This document shows positions 60,686 to 64,000 of a stretch of DNA of 64,000 nucleotides, in pieces; position 1 is the stretch's first letter, and every line of letters starts with the position of its first letter. The stretch is from Methanosarcina sp. UBA289 (GTDB lineage Archaea; Halobacteriota; Methanosarcinia; Methanosarcinales; Methanosarcinaceae). Under the pieces are notes generated by a model that did no database searches, was not told the origin of the DNA, and saw nothing but the letters and a program-made list of their open reading frames with translations. Both the position numbers and the translations under genes were made by a program. The stretch covers positions 7,928 through 71,927 of the forward strand of contig DAKJ01000026.1 in assembly GCA_002496565.1 (NCBI GenBank), in the 5' to 3' direction.

Positions 60686-61237
60686 GTGAAAGCAAGAACA
60701 AAGCTCTGGTTTACTGAAGAAGGAAAAACCGTCATGGGTGCTGGAAGAGCTGAGTTATTAAGGATAATAGAAGAAGAACACTCACTTCGGAAAGCCTGCA
60801 AGAAGCTCGGGATCTCATATAAACACGCCTGGATGATGCTTAAGAAAATGAATGAGGCTCTAGGCGAACCTGCAATTGTAACAGTACGCGGGGGAAAAAA
60901 CCAGGGTACCTTCCTGACCGATCTTGGAAGAAAGATGCTGGCTGAGTATGATACAGGCAAACAGTTTATTAATAAAACTATAGAGGATGAAACCGCCTGG
61001 GAAAATTTAAGTTTTAAGTTATCAGCCAGGAACCAATTGCCAGGTAAAGTGCTTGAAGTGGAAAAAAACGAGCTTGTTTGTAAAATTACAATTGAAGTCG
61101 AACCATCAACTATAACCTCAGTAGTTACCAAGGAAGCTGTAGAAAAACTTGACATCAAACCTGGTGACAGAATTTACGCGGTCATCAAATCGACCGAGGT
61201 AATGGTTGCAAAACCTACCAATGAAAAAAGCAGATAA
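60686..61237 (+). CDS. ModE-like transcriptional regulator with MOP domain
   Basis: A 183-residue regulator. The N-terminal winged helix (about 1-110) has the ModE/LysR-type HTH LRKACKKLGISYKHAWMMLK and the basic wing VRGGKNQGTFLTDLGRKML. The C-terminal MOP/TOBE domain (about 120-178), ARNQLPGKVLEVEKNELVCK and IKPGDRIYAVIKSTEVMVAK, binds molybdate or tungstate. Such proteins repress uptake operons when metal is bound. It is the last gene of the wtp operon, so autoregulation is plausible. It has a single MOP unit, where E. coli ModE has two. GTG start with AAGGTG 8 bases upstream. Confidence 0.92.
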   Translation: MKARTKLWFTEEGKTVMGAGRAELLRIIEEEHSLRKACKKLGISYKHAWMMLKKMNEALGEPAIVTVRGGKNQGTFLTDLGRKMLAEYDTGKQFINKTIEDETAWENLSFKLSARNQLPGKVLEVEKNELVCKITIEVEPSTITSVVTKEAVEKLDIKPGDRIYAVIKSTEVMVAKPTNEKSR

Positions 61238-61770
61238 AAAACCAATTCTAAAAATTAGCTTTAAGATAGATATTTTTCACAATTCATGAGTGAACTATAA
61301 ATTTAATTTATAGTTTCCTCTTTATTCAGAAAAGAATTGTAGCTCCTTTCTTTAATAAAGTAATTTACAGTTATCCCAACTAAAAATACAGTTTAAAAAC
61401 AGTACTTTTTGATAAAAATCCTTCTGTATCTATTAAAATTCTCCATAGAGATGCTTTATTGTCAATTTGAATACATTTTTAATAATTTGGTTATATACAT
61501 TTGCACTCTTCCCATTTACATAATAATTCTTTGCAAATTCGAATAAAGATGTCCATTTGAAATTTTAGTTTAGTAGAATAGATGAGACTATCATATTTTT
61601 TAAGTTATTGTTGCAAAAATTTAATAAATCAAGCGAGCAAAATAAAGGATAATTTATTATTTTCTGGTCTTTTAAGTAATATGGGGATTACTCAATTTTG
61701 AAAAATAATTATCCTTTGTGTCCAGAAAATAATAAAAATATTTAAATTAAGAAAAAGAGGTTAAAAGTAT
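61238..61770. other. Intergenic region after the wtp operon
   Basis: 533 bp, AT-rich, with many T and A runs. No coding frame or strong hairpin recognised. AAATATTTAAATTAAG (61735-61750) about 25-35 bases before the next gene may be its TATA region. Confidence 0.4.
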
Positions 61771-61899
61771 ATGAGTGTATCTGCTAAAGGGGAAAGATAT
61801 CTTTGTGAGATATGCGGTAATGAGGTTGTAGTAGAAGAAGTCGGAGGGGGAACTCTTGTTTGCTGTGGTCAGGAGATGACTCTTATTAATGAGGAATAA
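61771..61899 (+). CDS. Desulforedoxin-like 42-residue iron protein
   Basis: A 42-residue protein, MSVSAKGERYLCEICGNEVV at the start, with cysteines 12, 15, 31 and 32 in C-x2-C-x15-C-C. This matches desulforedoxin and the N-terminal iron domain of some superoxide reductases (Fe bound by four Cys, with the adjacent CC pair). The VEEVGGGTLVCCGQEM segment is diagnostic. It is a stand-alone small electron carrier or a regulatory Fe protein. GAGGT lies 9 bases before ATG 61771. It opens a four-gene co-directional cluster of small Cys proteins, 86 bases before the first DUF2180 gene. Confidence 0.88.
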   Translation: MSVSAKGERYLCEICGNEVVVEEVGGGTLVCCGQEMTLINEE

Positions 61900-61985
61900 A
61901 GTCATCCATATAACTAATAATTTTATACTTGCATCTTAACCGAATTTTTGGATTAACATAATTCATCTTACCTGGGGAAAAGCTT

Positions 61986-62216
61986 ATGAAATGTTACGAA
62001 TGCGCCAGAGAAGGAAAAGATACAGATGCTGTTGGGATCTGTATTGCATGTGGTAGAGGGGTTTGCAAAGAGCATCTTATCCGTGAGGAAACTCCTGTCT
62101 GGGAAGGAAATTATCCAATTGAACTGAAGCCTGACCTTGAGCACATAAAAAGGATTATGTGTTTTCCCTGCCGTGAAGCCCTGAAGGAAAACTGCCTGTT
62201 TAATGAGGTTTGCTGA
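61986..62216 (+). CDS. DUF2180-family Cys-rich protein, copy 1
   Basis: A 76-residue protein with CYECAREGK, GICIACGRGVCKEHL, IMCFPCREALKENC and a final C: paired CxxC and C-x4-H motifs like a treble-clef or B-box zinc ribbon. These proteins are found in methanogens and have no known role. It is paralogous to the next gene (same layout of Cys and His). ATG 61986, with GGGGAAA 8 bases upstream. Likely co-transcribed with its paralogue, which begins 11 bases after its stop. Confidence 0.85.
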   Translation: MKCYECAREGKDTDAVGICIACGRGVCKEHLIREETPVWEGNYPIELKPDLEHIKRIMCFPCREALKENCLFNEVC

Positions 62217-62227
62217 GGTGGCCAAGA

Positions 62228-62449
62228 ATGCTGAAATGTTATGATTGCTCAGAAGAGGATAAAGTAAATGAGGCAGTAGGCATTTGCATTGTTTGTGGAA
62301 AAGGCCTCTGTATGAAACATATCAAACAAGTAGATGTATCAATGAAAGGTGGGTATCCACTGCCCCATTTGACGCTAAAGAAAGATCTTCCTAGAATGAT
62401 GTGCCGTGAGTGTATTGACGCCACTCTTGGAGAGGGAGGCTGTGTTTAA
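62228..62449 (+). CDS. DUF2180-family Cys-rich protein, copy 2
   Basis: A 73-residue paralogue of the previous gene: CYDCSEEDK, GICIVCGKGLCMKHI, MMCRECIDATLGEGGC. Cys and His spacing is nearly the same as in copy 1, with a shorter C-terminus. I place the start at ATG 62228, since GAGGTG lies 8 bases upstream; an in-frame ATG at 62210 overlaps copy 1 and has no site. Both copies likely bind zinc. The tandem arrangement points to a local duplication or to a hetero-oligomer. Confidence 0.85.
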   Translation: MLKCYDCSEEDKVNEAVGICIVCGKGLCMKHIKQVDVSMKGGYPLPHLTLKKDLPRMMCRECIDATLGEGGCV

Positions 62450-62681
62450 AACAAGCTGATCTCAAAATTTCGATCATTCGTTATTTAGACTAAAAGCAGA
62501 TTTTCCATTTAGTTTATAGTTTTCTACTGCTAAATAATCAAGAAGAATTAGAAATAGTCTTGGAATGAACATTAGAAAAAATCATTTGAAAAAGATATAA
62601 ATTATATCTTTTTTAAATTTAAAAGTTAAACGTTGGATACAGATATAAAAATTATAGTAACTTACAGGTAGGTGGCATAAT

Positions 62682-63029
62682 TTGGCAGACCATAAAGATG
62701 TAGTTGAGAGTATAGAAAAGAAAATGGGATTTAAGCCTCATATTCTAGAAACGCTTGAAGAACTTGACCCTGAGTTTCTTACAAAGTACAGACGCTGTAA
62801 TGGAAAATTATTATCTGATGGAGCTCTGCCTGCAAAAACAAAAATCCTTATGGCTCTTGCAGTTGTGGCATCTAAACAGTGTGAGGCCTGTACGGTGGCA
62901 CAGATGAAAAGCGCTCTTAACCATGGAGTTACTAAAGAAGAAATCATGGAAGCAATGGATGTTATCTTTCTTACCTCAGGAGCTCCGGCTGTTGCTGCAT
63001 GCCGAGAAAGCCTTAAATTATTGAAATAA
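62682..63029 (+). CDS. Carboxymuconolactone decarboxylase (AhpD-like) family protein
   Basis: A 115-residue all-helical protein with the AhpD-type thiol motif C-x2-C in KQCEACTVAQMKSALNHG: two Cys separated by two residues with a His downstream, typical of disulfide reductase-like CMD proteins. ALPAKTKILMALAVVASKQC and HGVTKEEIMEAMDVIFLTSG are the family helices. It could act as a thiol reductant for peroxiredoxin or as a redox partner of the small Cys proteins upstream. TTG start at 62682, with GGTGG 7 bases upstream. The last gene of the cluster, followed by a long hairpin. Confidence 0.85.
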   Translation: MADHKDVVESIEKKMGFKPHILETLEELDPEFLTKYRRCNGKLLSDGALPAKTKILMALAVVASKQCEACTVAQMKSALNHGVTKEEIMEAMDVIFLTSGAPAVAACRESLKLLK

Positions 63030-63415
63030 AATAATAAAATGACTTTATCAATTTAATTTTTTTAGAATAGATTATACGATAGATATGGGCAGACACCTGG
63101 TTTATAGGGACTCCCATATATCAGGGAACCGTGATAGGAAAATAGTGTACTTTTTTAGGGTAACTGTTAATTTCTTCAATTCCTAAAAAAGGAAAAATGA
63201 TAAATCCAAGAATTCAGAATTAAGATAGACTCTTTATGCTTAATTTTATGCTGTATTTCAAGCTATATTTTTGAAACTGATTTTTGAAAGATTGAGAAAA
63301 ATTTCTCTGTATAAAAAAGTGCCATTCCGGCTTGAGTTAGTTTTCAAACCGAAAGGCATAGGGTTGACTGCTATTACAAAGTCTTTTTCTCTTTTGAATC
63401 TTTTATTTCAACCGC
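63030..63415. other. Convergent intergenic region
   Basis: 386 bp between the CMD gene and the 3' end of the surface protein gene, holding the hairpin at 63150-63191. No gene seen. Confidence 0.4.
63150..63191. terminator. Long inverted repeat between convergent genes
   Basis: CTTTTTTAGG (63150-63159) and CCTAAAAAAG (63182-63191) pair perfectly over 10 bp with a 22-base loop. Likely bidirectional terminator. Confidence 0.55.
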
Positions 63416-64000
63416 TTACTCCTGTTTCGTTCTCCTGAAGACAACAAAAAGAGCTGCAAGAGCCATGAATATAATTCCTGTTCCAAGCTGGTATCCTGGA
63501 AGCTTCTTTTCAGCAGGCAAGACTTCAGTGTTTATTTTAACACTATCGGAAATTTGGTCGTGGCCTTCTGTATCTTCATAGAGGACTTCGCTGTTTAATG
63601 AGTAAGGTTTCGGGGTTGCGGTCTCGTCCACATCCATATCAAAGACTGCTACAGCACTTTCTCCAGGTTTCAGGTTTCCGAGGTAAGCCTGGTCGTCGGT
63701 TGTGCTGAAGGGGTCGCTTGCACTGACTCTTACAGTTGCATCATTTGCAGGTTCTTCACCTACATTCTTATAGGTCACTTCAAGCATACCACCTTCATCA
63801 GGGTAAAGGTTGCCTGTTACATTTGTGACCTCAAAGTAAGGTTCATTCTTTACCTGCACAAATACTGTCTGGTTCTCGGTTGCGTTTTCGTACCAGATAC
63901 CTACTCCCTGATTAGTCACCATACCAGTGGAAGTATCGTACTCATCTCCACTTACCTGCACGTTGTTCTGGTATTTATACGAAAGATTCAGGTTCAAGGG
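63416..64000 (-). CDS. COG1361/S-layer-like surface protein, C-terminal part (5' end outside window)
   Basis: The last 194 residues of a secreted protein that continues past the right edge. Visible are a CARDB/COG1361-type Ig-like domain (YFEVTNVTGNLYPDEGGMLE, then VTYKNVGEEPANDATVRVSA and LGNLKPGESAVAVFDMDVDE), and a C-terminal membrane helix (LGTGIIFMALAALFVVF) followed by RRTKQE. This is the usual architecture of Methanosarcina S-layer-related or cell-surface proteins anchored at the C-terminus. The Met at 63997 is internal, since the frame stays open to 64000. Confidence 0.8.
   Translation of the reverse strand, partial: PLNLNLSYKYQNNVQVSGDEYDTSTGMVTNQGVGIWYENATENQTVFVQVKNEPYFEVTNVTGNLYPDEGGMLEVTYKNVGEEPANDATVRVSASDPFSTTDDQAYLGNLKPGESAVAVFDMDVDETATPKPYSLNSEVLYEDTEGHDQISDSVKINTEVLPAEKKLPGYQLGTGIIFMALAALFVVFRRTKQE

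Overview
The window reads as a chromosomal segment of a methanogenic archaeon of the genus Methanosarcina. The best evidence is a complete mtrEDCBAFGH operon (Na+-translocating methyl-H4SPT:CoM methyltransferase). It is supported by archaeal class III (type IV pilin-like) signal peptides, archaeal-type tRNA-Thr, RtcB/archease, DUF2180 and DUF531 proteins, PKD/beta-propeller surface proteins, GGAGGTG-type ribosome binding sites, AT-rich intergenic DNA with TATA boxes, and several apparently leaderless genes. No transposase, integrase, CRISPR array or rRNA was seen, and base composition is fairly even. I could not identify the species.

Layout. 0-2.3 kb: end of a nitroreductase, an ABM monooxygenase, an iron-sulfur flavoprotein and an FdhD homologue without the usual Cys loop. 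2.3-11.2 kb: a type IV pilus-like locus with three large pilin-like surface proteins, one short pilin, a tandem TadC/FlaJ-like membrane platform and a FlaI/GspE-like ATPase. 11.7-19.3 kb: cysteine desulfurase, a 52-residue protein with a long leader, DUF531, a propeller/PKD surface protein, GNAT, three-Cys LarE and GlmM. 20-25.4 kb: radical SAM/B12 protein, site-2 protease, and the AcnX small, AcnX large and UbiD trio, which matches the archaeal mevalonate phosphate route to isopentenyl phosphate. 25.6-29.9 kb: citrate synthase and aconitase. 30.4-38.2 kb: two secreted proteins, an unknown protein and a RavA/ViaA-like AAA+/VWA pair. 38.7-46.1 kb: E1-like enzyme, a putative HExxH protein, 1-Cys peroxiredoxin, an Asn/Lys-rich protein, tRNA-Thr(TGT), class II aldolase, CDP-alcohol phosphatidyltransferase, archease and RtcB. 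46.3-53.5 kb: an RHH-like unknown protein, a structured 0.3-kb intergenic element and the mtr operon. 54.3-64 kb: TIM-barrel isomerase, Na+/solute symporter, tungstate/molybdate transporter wtpABC with a ModE-like regulator, a four-gene small redox/zinc protein cluster, and the end of an S-layer-like protein.

Functional links. The wtpABC-regulator operon supplies W/Mo for molybdopterin enzymes, which FdhD may help mature. The AcnX/UbiD operon feeds lipid synthesis, and the CDP-alcohol phosphatidyltransferase uses those lipids. Citrate synthase plus aconitase form the first steps toward 2-oxoglutarate. Archease and RtcB act together in RNA ligation.

Most notable non-gene signals: a dispersed intergenic hairpin family with a compensatory base change between copies (9.5, 11.6, 19.4 and 25.5 kb); a candidate structured RNA with a tiny ORF and a strong terminator beside the mtr operon (about 47.9-48.2 kb); and a palindrome abutting the mtrE ribosome binding site.
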